A stretch of 64,000 nt of DNA from Herpetosiphon aurantiacus DSM 785. Its GTDB lineage: Bacteria > Chloroflexota > Chloroflexia > Chloroflexales > Herpetosiphonaceae. Below are positions 46,264 through 56,300 of the stretch, piece after piece (position 1 is the first letter of the stretch; every line of letters begins with the position of its first letter). The stretch spans positions 248,001 to 312,000 of the forward strand of contig CP000876.1 in assembly GCA_000018565.1 (NCBI GenBank), read 5' to 3'. The notes beneath the pieces were generated by a model that was not told where the DNA came from, ran no database searches, and worked only from the letters and a program-made list of their open reading frames with translations. A program made the position numbers and the translations under genes.

Positions 46264-46578
46264 AACTATCGCATACATCCTGTTGCATGTCAATCCCTGC
46301 AAGCAAACCTATCTGCTCATGCAGAACAATAATGGTTTTTGGGCGTGGTAACGGTATGACGCTTCGTGTTATGAGGATCGCGTACAACGTCGGGGACATG
46401 AATTGCGATGGCGAACCTGGAGACCATGAAAAAGATGCGGTAATCGTTGTCAAGGATGACATTTTCTCCGAGGGAAGAGCATGATCGGCATGCCATGGTC
46501 GGCTATCGCCGACGGCACGCACCCCAACAGCGCAGACGCGCTGCCGTGCTGCGTGCGCTGCCATCGGTGCAATTCCCA
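46264..46578. other. Intergenic region between TetR and the IS110 element
   Basis: No gene is supported. The stretch holds the minus-oriented copy of the dispersed repeat (46409-46499), which ends close to the IS110 element. The exact left end of the IS cannot be set from sequence alone. Confidence 0.5.
46409..46499 (-). repeat. Dispersed repeat, copy 3 of 3 (inverted)
   Basis: On the minus strand this reads CATGCCGATCATGCTCTTCC, CTCGGAGAAAATGTCATCC, TTGACAACGATTACCGCATC, TTTTTCATGGTCTCC. It matches 34114-34195 over about 80 bp with few differences. It lies 80 bp from the IS110 transposase stop. Confidence 0.8.
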
Positions 46579-47616
46579 TTAGTCCGTAATAGCGACCATG
46601 ACCCTGTGCTCACGGAGCTTCTGCTGGTAGCCAGGATCAAACGGTTGTCCTGTCTTCACAATAGCCCATGCAAGGTGAATCAGTTTGCGTGCTGCCGCAC
46701 AGCGAGCCACCTTGACCGCTTTTCCTCGTTCCCGCAGGCGCGTATACAATGCCTGAATTGGCGGGTTATACCGACTCGCACTGAGTGTTGCCATATACAG
46801 GACAGTTCGTAGGCGGGCATTACCGCCCCGACCAACACGGGGTCTGCCACGAATACTCGTTCCAGACTCGCGGGCAAGCGGATTTAATCCAGCATAGGCT
46901 ACCGCTGCTTCCGGGGTTGCGCACAAGGTGAAATTCAGCGTGCTCACCAGCAGCCACGCGGTCGCGTGCAGACCGATCCCCGGGATTGATAACAAGAGCG
47001 TGGCCGATGCTGCCCAGTCACCGAGCTGCATGGTCGTGGTGATTTCGCGTTCGAGCATCGCCAGTTGTGTATCCAAGGCCGCCAAGACGGTATTAAAGTG
47101 GGCGGTTACCTCCGCAACAACCACGGGCCACTGACTGAGGGCATGCTGTTGATTACGGGCTTGGGTTCGCATGGCCAGTAAGGCATCGCGAGCAAGTAAG
47201 CGTTGGCGCAGTTCATGATAGACCGTTGGCGGTGGAGTCCAACAGGATGGCTGGCGCTCAGTCGCAAAGCGGAGAAGAACGTCGGCATCAAGCGCATCGG
47301 TTTTCGCGCGACGCGGGAGCGATTTGGCAAAATTGTGGATGTGCTTTGGATTGATCACGGCCACCGCGTAGCCTGCTTGATGCAGGGTAACCGCCAGCCG
47401 AATCCAGTATGACCCCGTGGCTTCCATTGCGATGAGGATCTGCGTGGGCAGGATTGTCGCTGGGAGGTAGGCTTGGAATGCGGCAAATCCAGCCTCAGTC
47501 TGGTCAAAAGTGCGCGGTGAGCTGGCTGCATGACCTGGCTCCGCATACGCGGCCACAAAGGTCTTCGCGGCAATATCGATCCCAACAAAACAGTGATAGA
47601 CGGGCGATCGATTCAT
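46579..47616 (-). CDS. IS110-family DEDD transposase
   Basis: The 345-residue transposase has the N-terminal RuvC-like DEDD domain (VGIDIAAKTFVAAY, IAMEATGSYWIRLAVTL, DALDADVLLRFATERQP) and the C-terminal transposase_20 domain (LLLSIPGIGLHATAWLLV, AVAYAGLNPLARESGTSIRGRPRVGRGGNARLRTVLYMATLSA). The start at 47616 (MNRSPVYHCF) has GGAG seven bases upstream. IS110 elements usually lack inverted ends and produce little or no target duplication. In current knowledge they use a bridge RNA from a noncoding end; the noncoding stretch upstream (47617-47850) is the place to look. The gene is intact. Confidence 0.92.
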   Translation of the reverse strand: MNRSPVYHCFVGIDIAAKTFVAAYAEPGHAASSPRTFDQTEAGFAAFQAYLPATILPTQILIAMEATGSYWIRLAVTLHQAGYAVAVINPKHIHNFAKSLPRRAKTDALDADVLLRFATERQPSCWTPPPTVYHELRQRLLARDALLAMRTQARNQQHALSQWPVVVAEVTAHFNTVLAALDTQLAMLEREITTTMQLGDWAASATLLLSIPGIGLHATAWLLVSTLNFTLCATPEAAVAYAGLNPLARESGTSIRGRPRVGRGGNARLRTVLYMATLSASRYNPPIQALYTRLRERGKAVKVARCAAARKLIHLAWAIVKTGQPFDPGYQQKLREHRVMVAITD

Positions 47617-47850
47617 AAGGATACTCCGGTTGAAACCCACACGTCATCATGGAACACACTGAATATCCAGGGCAGGGCATAGTCGTTACTCGTGAATGCG
47701 CGGTTGTATCCGCTTGATGCGGTTCAGACTCACCACTGCCCGACGTGATGGGGACGTGTCTTTTTAACGCGGTCGTGCCGCTTCGGGGGCACCAGTCTCA
47801 CCATCACGTTGGAATCAGTAGATCTATTATACGAGTCGGGGGCAGCAGTC
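47617..47850 (-). ncRNA. IS110 noncoding leader, candidate bridge-RNA region
   Basis: The stretch upstream of the IS110 transposase has no gene. It contains paired segments, for example CACGTCGGGCAGTGG and flanking GTGAGACTGG/CAGACTCAC-like parts. Established for IS110 elements is a structured guide RNA encoded outside the transposase ORF; assignment to this stretch is inference from position only. Confidence 0.3.
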
Positions 47851-48009
47851 TCATGTGCTGGCGGCGTTTGCTCCCTTGTCGGCGGCCAGATAGTTGTAGC
47901 GTGTCGGCTTTGAAATCCCCAGCATCCGACAGATCTGGGCGATGGTGTGCTGCTTTTCTTCGTAGAGTTTCACCGTCAAGGCCTGCTAATCCGTTGAGAG
48001 GGCTTTTGG
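47851..48009 (-). pseudogene. Second serine-resolvase relic (3' end, nonsense mutation)
   Basis: On the minus strand the frame reads PKALSTD, a stop TAG at 47988-47986 in place of CAG, then QALTVKLYEEKQHTIAQICR, MLGISKPTRYNYLA and a stop at 47851. This matches the C-terminus of the resolvase at 27351-27926 closely. The DNA after the stop (TGAGACTGCTGCCCCCGAC) also matches the flank of the other relic near 26604-26620. The 5' part of the gene is absent. Confidence 0.85.
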
Positions 48010-48145
48010 GGTAGCATTGCAACGGCAGGAATAGACGACACCACCGGGAAATCTCATTGACTTTATCCAGCCGCTGGTCTAGCATGGCCGGCAGCGTCGA
48101 TTTTGGCGCACCAGCGAGGTGTGCTTGCGTCTGAAGGATGTGGTG

Positions 48146-48535
48146 ATGCGCGATGATCACAAGGCCATGGTGTTGGCGAAGTTAGCGGCGTTGGAGCCAC
48201 GGCTTCAGGATCTCTGTCGTCGGCCCGTCGAACTCATCCTGGACTGCCGTGCCACGATGGACACTCAATGCCTCCTGTGCACCCAACAGCAGTCCTTACA
48301 GGAGTTCTTTGGTGCGTATGTCCCCGAGGTGACGACCGCGCGGCTGGGCGAGTACTACAAAATCAAGTATGAGGGGGAATGGCGATTGTGGGCCATGACC
48401 GGGCGGGAGGGCGATCCGCAAACGGTCAAGGATGCGGCATGGCTGCGGCAGCAGGGGTTCACGTTCGTGGATGGCATGGGGTGGTCTCTGATGTTCACCT
48501 ATACGGACGAGGAACGGGCCGCGCGGTTTGGGTAG
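48146..48535 (+). CDS. Hypothetical protein (129 aa)
   Basis: I do not recognise this protein. It is soluble: MRDDHKAMVLAKLAALEPRLQDL is a helix, CRATMDTQCLLCTQQQ has closely spaced cysteines, and YYKIKYEGEWRLWAMTGREGDP plus WLRQQGFTFVDGMGWSLMFTYTDEE form a beta-rich half. AAGGA lies seven bases before the start at 48146. It stands alone beside a resolvase relic and an IS110 element. Confidence 0.55.
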   Translation: MRDDHKAMVLAKLAALEPRLQDLCRRPVELILDCRATMDTQCLLCTQQQSLQEFFGAYVPEVTTARLGEYYKIKYEGEWRLWAMTGREGDPQTVKDAAWLRQQGFTFVDGMGWSLMFTYTDEERAARFG

Positions 48536-48918
48536 CGCGTCAGGCGGTTGCGTGGCTGGCACCCGTCCCTGCGGCACCCCCAATGACCCGCCGCTGCGGT
48601 GAATGGTGGGCAGCAGGACGAGCATGCTGGAACTGCTGACAATTATTGTTCGGCAATGCGTGATCTATGAGTGGACGAAAGATGCATGGCCATATTCGTG
48701 ATGGATGCCACCTCAGATGCTGTGGAAACGGAAGATGTTCGTATTGCGCGTCAGGATAGCGTCTAAGACCATTAAAGATGGTTGTCAAGAAATGGCAAAA
48801 ACAACTCTACTCTGACATTAAGTGAAAGGAAATCTGACATCAGGAATGGGGATACTCCCCTGACACTCTCGACAATGAACGGTGTCGCTCGTCACGAGCC
48901 ATCATCCACGTGTCAGCG
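48536..48918. other. Gene-free stretch
   Basis: No gene with a ribosome binding site is seen. TCTGACAT occurs twice (near 48811 and 48831) and GGGGATACTCCCC (48847-48859) is a small stem just beyond the end of the NB-ARC gene. It may be the end of that minus-strand transcript. Confidence 0.4.
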
Positions 48919-50934
48919 TTATTGTGTACCATGCGATTGCATGGTTTCCTGGAGCGCTTGCCATCCATCCCAGTACGCATCCATCTCCTCGGTAATCGCA
49001 TACGGCTGGAGTATCTGCATACTGCGATCATAGACCTGACGGGCAGTATCCGCTTGCCCAGTGTGCTGCAAAAGGGTTACGAGGGCGAGCGTTGCCTCAA
49101 GGATCAACCCGACATCCCGCTCCTCCGCGCGGTCATCCTGGGACAGGATCGTTAATGTTTGGGCATACCATGCCTGTGCCTGCTGCTCCAACCCGTGCTG
49201 CCGCAAGAAATACCCGACGCGCAAGGCATAAAACGCGGTTGTTTCATGCTGATCCCCAAACAGCTGGCGATTGATCTGGTACGCCTGCTGCCCATATGCA
49301 AGGGCCGCCTGCCTCTTCCCTTGACGAACACAGATTTCTGCAAGATCATTCATCGTTGCTGCCACCTGCCCATGCACTGCTCCAAACGCGCGGTGCTCTG
49401 CCTGCAAACACTGCCTATACCATTCCTCGGCGAGGGCATCGTCGTTCATCGCATCCGCATACTCGGCCATGTGGCGGGCACAGATCGCCACCCATGGATC
49501 GCCCCAACCCTGCATCACGGTACTCAGATGCCGCAGATGGCTCAGTGCCGCTCGTAGGAGCACAAAATATGCCTGTCCATGCCGCTGCGCTAGCTGGGAC
49601 TCCCACCGTGCGATGACCCGCACGGCATTGCGGCGGTCTCCTAATCGGTCATGAACATGGTGGGCGATTAAGCGATGGAGTACCACCGCATCCGCCCCAT
49701 CAAGAAGTCCAAGCTGTTGCAATCGCCGCAGGGCATCATCGGCATCAACCCCCTCAGGAACAAACGCCAGTACCAAATCACGCGGAATTGGCACACCTGG
49801 TGCACACCACGCCGCACCATCAAGCATGCCCAAGGCCAAGGCATCAAGCGCGTTGGTCGGATTAAGCTGGTTAAAACTGAGCATAAAGGTCGCTTCGACA
49901 TCGAGTTCATGCCGTGTCAGTGAGGGCAATGCTCCCCGTCCCTTGAGCGAGCGGTGAGCAATCGTTAAATCCTTACGGTACTGTTCAACCGTATGATGAT
50001 CATAGGTGGCGAGATAGCTACCCGCCAGATGTAACGCGAGTGGCAAATACCCAAGATCCTCGGCAATCGCATCAGCCTCGGCATCGGTCAACCGCGCACA
50101 GAGTTGCTGCAAGAGCAAATGACTTTCAGCAGGTGAGAGCAGCCCAAGCCGAATCTGCGTCAGCGTTGGCCACTGATCGGATCGAGTCGTCACCAGCACC
50201 CGACAGCCACCCACGGTGGGCTTCCATTGATCCAGAATCGCCCGATCCTCGCAATTGTCGAAAATCAGCAAGCGCGGCATGGGGGATTGCCAAGCATGCA
50301 AAACTCGCTGCACCTGCTCATCAAGCGACAATCCGGTAGTATCAATCTTCAAGCCAACCACACAGGCCGCAATCTGACTGGCCACCTGATTTGGGTCAGC
50401 ACAGTTCAGCCAAAACACCCCGCCATGAAAATACCAGCCATAGCGATAGGCAAATTCGGTCACCAGGCTGGTTTTGCCAATCCCGCCCAATCCCGTCGCC
50501 ACCGCTGGCATGACGACCGCTGGCTGGGTTGTGCCAATTGCCTGCGCGAGCGCTTTTAATTCCGTCTCGCGCCCAACAAAGTGGGGACTCGATTCAAAGG
50601 GCAACCGTGAGGCTTGGGGAAGATCGGAACGGGGCGCTGGCACATCCGTCAATGGAATCGAGGCCAGGGCCGCAAGCGCAGCGGGCAAGAGGTCAATCGG
50701 CTGCGGTAGTGTCACCTGCACCTGATTTCCGGCATGCACGTCGCCTATCGTCACTGTGGCATTGGTAAAATCATTGTTCTGGCCAAATAGCATGGAGATG
50801 GAGTTGCCACCCAGCAGCGTGGGATGGCCCGCAAAAACCGATTCGAGCGCCACGGTAACACTCACGCGATCATACTGCGGGCATTGGGCAAGAATCGCAT
50901 CGACCAGAACGGCAGTGAGGGCTGGCAATTCCAT
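48919..50934 (-). CDS. EAD-type STAND protein: NB-ARC ATPase with TPRs
   Basis: The 671-residue protein has an N-terminal effector-associated-like helical domain (residues 1-45, MELPALTAVLVDAILAQ, VALESVFAGHP) and a linker with NATVTIGDVHAGNQVQVTLP, as in other bacterial EAD-STAND proteins. The NB-ARC domain follows with FVGRETELKALAQAI, Walker A GLGGIGKTSLV, Walker B RLLIFDNCED, CRVLVTTRSDQ and the LPLALHLAGSYL motif. The C-terminal half is TPR-like (MNDLAEICVRQGKRQAALAYG). STAND ATPases with EADs are thought to recruit effectors on activation. The ATG at 50934 has AAGGA six bases upstream. It follows the membrane protein gene after 25 bp. Confidence 0.88.
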   Translation of the reverse strand: MELPALTAVLVDAILAQCPQYDRVSVTVALESVFAGHPTLLGGNSISMLFGQNNDFTNATVTIGDVHAGNQVQVTLPQPIDLLPAALAALASIPLTDVPAPRSDLPQASRLPFESSPHFVGRETELKALAQAIGTTQPAVVMPAVATGLGGIGKTSLVTEFAYRYGWYFHGGVFWLNCADPNQVASQIAACVVGLKIDTTGLSLDEQVQRVLHAWQSPMPRLLIFDNCEDRAILDQWKPTVGGCRVLVTTRSDQWPTLTQIRLGLLSPAESHLLLQQLCARLTDAEADAIAEDLGYLPLALHLAGSYLATYDHHTVEQYRKDLTIAHRSLKGRGALPSLTRHELDVEATFMLSFNQLNPTNALDALALGMLDGAAWCAPGVPIPRDLVLAFVPEGVDADDALRRLQQLGLLDGADAVVLHRLIAHHVHDRLGDRRNAVRVIARWESQLAQRHGQAYFVLLRAALSHLRHLSTVMQGWGDPWVAICARHMAEYADAMNDDALAEEWYRQCLQAEHRAFGAVHGQVAATMNDLAEICVRQGKRQAALAYGQQAYQINRQLFGDQHETTAFYALRVGYFLRQHGLEQQAQAWYAQTLTILSQDDRAEERDVGLILEATLALVTLLQHTGQADTARQVYDRSMQILQPYAITEEMDAYWDGWQALQETMQSHGTQ

Positions 50935-50959
50935 GGGCAATCCTTGGTCTTATTGACTC

Positions 50960-51787
50960 TTAAATTCGTCTTGAGTCATTCCAAATAGTATTAAATTCTT
51001 CATCTATCAAATACCCAAATGGGCTATCAAGTGATATCTCCATCATTGGCCGTACTGCGGCCCTTTCTCGATGCCAAAAGAACCCGACCAACGCCGTTTT
51101 ATCACAGATACATAAATACATTGATCGCATTGCTCCATAGAATCGAATCTCCATATCAAGCCCATATTTCTCCTTTATCTTTTTCAATTCTGATAATCGT
51201 GATTCTATTTTTATTCGTATGTAATCTTCATTATAGTGTAATTCAAGTGAACGCTTTCTGGCAATAGTTGATTCAGGATCTAACATTAATATTTTATACT
51301 TACATGTTGGTTTATTTCTCTCGATTTTATCAACAAGAAAAAATGTATCTTCCATAAGCGTTACAAGAATTCGTACTTCATACTTTGCAACTAATACTTT
51401 CTCTCGATAATTCCATGCATTCATATTATCATATATATTATTAACTCCTATATCATTAAAGTTCTTGTCTTTCAAAAAATTATATTGATATAATTGATCG
51501 ATTTGCTCTAACATTTCTTGTTGATCATTTTTCGATTTCAAGTCCAGCATATTCTTTAAAAATAATGATGACATAGCATAGAGCAAGAATACCGGTATAA
51601 TATTCACAATAACATTTGAAAATAACTCCATTCTGTGATCGGTCGTCAATTGACCACTTTTATCATTTACATAGAGATACAGCAGCGTTAAAAAGATGGT
51701 CATGGCAAGTGACCCTATAATCGATAGCTTATGCCACTCTTTCATAAACCCTTTCGATAGCTCTTTTTGATTGAGTTTATTATTCAT
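50960..51787 (-). CDS. Membrane-anchored DUF5919/PLD-like protein
   Basis: The 275-residue protein has two membrane helices near the N-terminus (LSIIGSLAMTIFLTLLYLYV; VIVNIIPVFLLYAMSSLFL), a coiled linker (QQEMLEQIDQLYQ), and a cytoplasmic C-terminal domain with ILMLDPESTIARKRSLEL, RLSELKKIKEKYGLDMEIRFYG, LCICDKTALVGFFWHRE and MEISLDSPFGYL. That pattern resembles DUF5919, a phospholipase-D-like domain seen in bacterial conflict proteins. No HxK motif is visible. The gene is strikingly AT-rich compared with its neighbours, a sign of transfer. Its start at 51787 overlaps the acyl-CoA dehydrogenase gene by eight bases. Confidence 0.7.
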   Translation of the reverse strand: MNNKLNQKELSKGFMKEWHKLSIIGSLAMTIFLTLLYLYVNDKSGQLTTDHRMELFSNVIVNIIPVFLLYAMSSLFLKNMLDLKSKNDQQEMLEQIDQLYQYNFLKDKNFNDIGVNNIYDNMNAWNYREKVLVAKYEVRILVTLMEDTFFLVDKIERNKPTCKYKILMLDPESTIARKRSLELHYNEDYIRIKIESRLSELKKIKEKYGLDMEIRFYGAMRSMYLCICDKTALVGFFWHRERAAVRPMMEISLDSPFGYLIDEEFNTIWNDSRRI

Positions 51788-52967
51788 ATTTGCGGCCTCT
51801 TCCAATCATCGTGTTATACATATCTTTCCCAAAAATATCTTTTGAAATAATACTTTTCATAATTTCATTGGTTCCATCGGCAATCATGAAACCGCGTATG
51901 TCTCTTAATCGCTTTTCAAAAAAATACTGGTTCGTATAGCCTCGTGCGCCCATTATTTGGAGTGCCCCATTTACGGCATCAAATGCGATCTTTACCGCAA
52001 CCAGTTTACTCATCGCTGCTTCAGTGGCATTATCGTAGCCATTATCTTTCAACCAAAGACTCTGATAGCAGAGCAAGCGAGCCGTATAGATAGCGCTCAT
52101 CGACTCGGCAATTGCAAACATTATTGACTGAAATTTCGCAATCGGACTATTAAAAGAATATCGGGTTTGCGAATATGCGATCACTTCGTGCATTGATGCG
52201 GCGGCGGCTCCTAAGCAGAGCAGTGCCATAAAGATGCGCCAATTACTAAAGTGTTCTTCAAATATGGAAAATCCTTCATCAATCACTCCGAGCATATTCT
52301 CCTTCGGCACACAGTCATCATGAATCGTTATCGATCCATATGACCATCCTCGTACTCCCATCGTGGGTATTTCAGTTCGCTCAATCGCAGGATTGTTCTG
52401 GGTATCAACTAAAATAGCGCTAAGGTGCGTATCGTCAGGATGGGTTTTCCCAAAGATAATAAATGCAGCAGCCTCGTTAATTCGACTAATATAAGACTTC
52501 TTTCCGTGAACAGCATAGCAATTCCCGTTGGAGGAAATCATCGTTTTCATTGATCGAATATCAGAGCCAGCCTCTTCTTCAGTAATCCCAACGCCGATCA
52601 ATGCCTCACCCCGAATAATACGCGGCAGCCAATGCTCCTTCAGATCAGGACTCCCATGGCGGGCAATAATTGCTCCATGCCCGCTCCCAATAAGTTCACG
52701 TGCATCAATATCAAGCCTCCCACATTCTTCAAATGCGATGCCTTGCGATACGAAATCGGCATTTCTTCCCCCATAAGCAGGACTAAGGTCAATCCCCGTT
52801 AATCCTACCTTCGCGGCAGCCACACGAGCAGCCCAAGGAAACCGCTCATCATGAGGCAAACGGCTATGCCAAATAGGGGTGGCAACATGCTCCACAAACG
52901 TCCGAATTTCTTGTTGCAATCGTTGATGGTGATCATTCCAGTATGGCATTGGCTTATCAAAAAGCAT
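51780..52967 (-). CDS. Acyl-CoA dehydrogenase family flavoprotein
   Basis: The 395-residue protein has the complete acyl-CoA dehydrogenase fold: an N-terminal helical domain, the middle beta domain with GITEEEAGSDIRSM and MGVRGWSYGSITIHDDCVP, and a C-terminal helical domain with QTRYSFNSPIAKFQ and QIMGARGYTNQYFFEKRLRDIRGFMIADGTNEI. FAD-binding residues are kept. The catalytic Glu of medium-chain enzymes (in EGT) is Asp here (DGTNEI, about residue 364), so the reaction may differ. Family members oxidise acyl thioesters; some act in natural-product pathways. GGGGGG lies four bases before the ATG. It heads an apparent operon with a PLD-like and a STAND gene. Confidence 0.88.
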   Translation of the reverse strand: MLFDKPMPYWNDHHQRLQQEIRTFVEHVATPIWHSRLPHDERFPWAARVAAAKVGLTGIDLSPAYGGRNADFVSQGIAFEECGRLDIDARELIGSGHGAIIARHGSPDLKEHWLPRIIRGEALIGVGITEEEAGSDIRSMKTMISSNGNCYAVHGKKSYISRINEAAAFIIFGKTHPDDTHLSAILVDTQNNPAIERTEIPTMGVRGWSYGSITIHDDCVPKENMLGVIDEGFSIFEEHFSNWRIFMALLCLGAAAASMHEVIAYSQTRYSFNSPIAKFQSIMFAIAESMSAIYTARLLCYQSLWLKDNGYDNATEAAMSKLVAVKIAFDAVNGALQIMGARGYTNQYFFEKRLRDIRGFMIADGTNEIMKSIISKDIFGKDMYNTMIGRGRKYE

Positions 52968-53390
52968 ATGCCCCCCCTTTTATGAATCAGTGTCTATCCT
53001 ATCGCACGAATAGCAGCATTGTTCATTAGCCACTATGGGATAAATAACCGACCGATAGTTGGCTATGGATATCATCAAGTTGCTGCTATCGTTTGTCTAT
53101 ATGTTCATATCACGAGGATATAGGGATTTAAAGACGTATCCTCACAACACAATTAAGGGGATTCTACTCTTATATAGATACATATTGCTGCAATTTCTGG
53201 CATGTATAGCAGAAAAATCACCCCTATGGGTGATTTTTGCGCACTGGGCAGAGGACGGACTGCCTGCGCAAAACGCCGCCAATCGTCGATTCACCGTGGC
53301 TTGACTGTATGTCCGCTGGCTCGTCGAGCGCTTTTTCTTCGCCTTGCCCGTTCCTCCGGCGTTGTTGCCTTATTTGTGCACGGGCCGTGT
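52968..53390. other. Intergenic region between two defence-like units
   Basis: No gene is supported. The first 200 bp are AT-rich and probably hold the promoter of the acyl-CoA dehydrogenase operon. The later part contains the hairpin at 53213-53238 and a GC-rich stretch of no clear content. Confidence 0.5.
53213..53238. terminator. Bidirectional terminator hairpin
   Basis: AAAAATCACCC (53213-53223), loop CTAT, GGGTGATTTTT (53228-53238). The perfect 11-bp stem with A- and T-rich ends works in both directions. It lies downstream of the giant NTPase gene on the minus strand and can end its transcript. Confidence 0.75.
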
Positions 53391-56300
53391 TTAGACATAC
53401 CGTCGCAGTTGCTGCTCAACCCATGGCACCGCATCAAGCAAGGCTAGGCCAAGCGATGGATCGTTCAGCAGGAATGGCAGGATGCTTGCGCTCATACTCC
53501 ATAATTCATCGGCATGGTTACATCTGCGCCACGTGGTGTGGACAAGCGCGATACTTTCACGGATACGCTGTCGTTCACGATAGGCGGTGATAATCTGTTG
53601 AACAACCGCTACCCGTTCGGTGCGATCATAATAGGTATCCACAAGTTGATAGACCGCATCCCACTGGTCAGCCTGACGATGGTCCTCAATCAGCACCTTC
53701 AGCACGCGATCGCGATGAGACGATGGGGCAAGTGGCGCAATCAGGGCAGCGGCGTGGGCATGATCGCCCTGTTCGGCATAGGCCAAGGCAATCGTACACA
53801 GATTATGGTGTTGTTGAATCATGGCCTCATGGCGCGTGAATTTCCGTTGTCGCATTTCATGGATGATCATGTTCACCCCCGCATGATCATGGACGCGAAC
53901 ATAGGCTGTTGCCACCACTGCAAGCGTATTCTCACCCTCCCACAGGTCTGGAATGGCGCGAGCCACCTGATAGGCTTTTTCACGCCATGACGGCTGGTAT
54001 TGGATGGCATAGTGGGCATAGGTTTGACTTAAGACCTTCATCGCAACACTCGCATCACCCCGCTCCACACAGCGTGGAACGACCGCCGCGAAATCCGCAA
54101 GAAACGCCTGGATGGCGGCTTCATCAGCATACGCCAGATACGTTTTGGCAAGCGTTTCATACGCAATGCTCACCCAGCGACTAGCATCTTCTGATTGCAA
54201 CACGTGGTGTGTACCGTCATACGCAGCACCCAGCCACTCCGCAAACGACGCACGATCACCCTGATCCGCATAGACTGCAGCGATCGCACACCGCATCGCA
54301 ACATCGGCGGGAAGATCCCAGCATGGGTCATTGGATCGCAGCATCGCCAAGAGTTGCGGTAAGCAGGCATCGCTCCCATGGGTTAACTGGCTTATCGCCA
54401 AGTCTTTTACGAAATTCAATCGCTCCCGCCGAACAGGATAGCGGTCACAGGCAAGCAGTGCTTCGGCGCATGTATGCGCCGCAAGCGCCATGTTTCCCTG
54501 TTCACGGGCCGTGATCGCAATCGTACAGAGTGCGGCGACGTACTGTGGGACAGCGATATGGGATTGTTTCAGGATGGCATACGCCTGATCGAGATCCTGG
54601 GCCTTTATACACCCAGCGATCAACGTCTCGATCAACTGCTGATAGTACGGCGAGTCCTTCATTAATTGGGTAATCGCGAGGGCTTCACCAAGGTTCTCCT
54701 GCCCCTGATACCCTTCAACGAGTCTCTGCGAACTCACCCCTTGCTGGTGCATGGGGAGCTGTGCCCATCGCTGCCGACCGTCATCGATCAGCATGCGTGC
54801 CGCGTCCGTCAACCCCATTGTCCATGCCGTCGTTGCAAGCCGCCCACACCATGCAATCTGCGCAGTCGCATCGGCGATCGTGTTCAAACGGGCATGCGCC
54901 GCGCTTAAATAGTGGGCAGCAAGGGGTGGTCTCTGAGCCGCCTGGGCGATCCTCGCCAAGGCATGCAGCGTCGTTATCGCCATATCGGGGGACGTAAGTG
55001 CAGAAGCGAGCTGCTCAGCACGCGTAAAATCACCATGCATGGCATAGCCTTGGGCCATGGTGCCAACCGCCGTCGCATAGGAATGGGGTTCTTTTGGGAT
55101 AAAGACGGCCCGGACAAGGTCATCATAGAAGGCTGCATAGGCATAGCGGTTGGTGATTTCCGCAAACCGAATCCATTCCGGCAACTCTTCGGGCCAATCG
55201 CGAGGAAGCTCACGAATCAGGGGAAAGACTCGCGCTAAAATCGCGCATGCACGCGCATGAAACCCAAAACGTGCGTACAATTCGACGATATCGAAGACAC
55301 AATCAAAATCAAAAAAGTTAAGTTCTCCCAAATCATCGTCGAGTGCCATGGTTAAGCATGCATCCATTGCGTCAAATTGCTGGCGTTCGGCATAGGCCTT
55401 TGCCACGACATAGGCACCTTCAATGTGTTGCTGATCTTCAACGATCAAGGCCAGCAGCGCGTGGGCCGTCGTGAGATCCTGCTGTTGACAATACCAGAGA
55501 ATGAGGGCCTTATAGGCTCCGTCACGATACCCATCATGGGCTATCATGGGAGCGACTTGGGAAGCCGTTACCGCATCGGCATGCGTAAGATAGAGTTTCA
55601 CGATTTCATAACGCACGCTATCATCAGTACCTTGCTGCGTGCACCGCAGGGCGTTGACCCGATCCCCATGCCTTAAATACCCATCCAGGATCATACGAAA
55701 CCGAGCAGGATGCTCCCAATGAGCAATCGACGGAATCAATCCTTCGGCCTCAGCAAGCAGGAGCTGCGACTGGGAGAGATTGCCCCAAGCCCACTGGATA
55801 TCAGCAAGCAGGCACAGGAGTGTGTTCAGATCGCCATCCCGAGCCATGGGACGAATCTGCATCAGAAGCGCATGGGCCTCCTCGTAGGCTCCACCCGTCA
55901 GCAAGGCCTTGGCGATGAGCAGGGCACTTTGGACTTGGTATGTTGGTGTTTGAATCGCTGCCATCACCTCTTGGGCGTGCGCACTATCGCCATGATCAAC
56001 CCGATCCACGACGGCCGCATACAACCGTGAATCACGCTTATGTGCGAGCGCACGGATCAGCGGATACCCCACCGCAAACATCCCATGGTCGATATAGGCC
56101 ATCCCGACCGTCCCAAGCGCACGATCACGGTCATCGGCATCGCGCAGATTCCGTGCGACCAGTTCCATCTGTTGGATGAGAGCCACCCGTCGCTCCAGCT
56201 CCGCATATGGTAGGATACGCGACCACAACTGCACCTGGCGTTTCGGGTCAGAACAGAGTGCAATCTGGGCCTCGGCTTCCGACAGTCGGCCACTGGCAGC

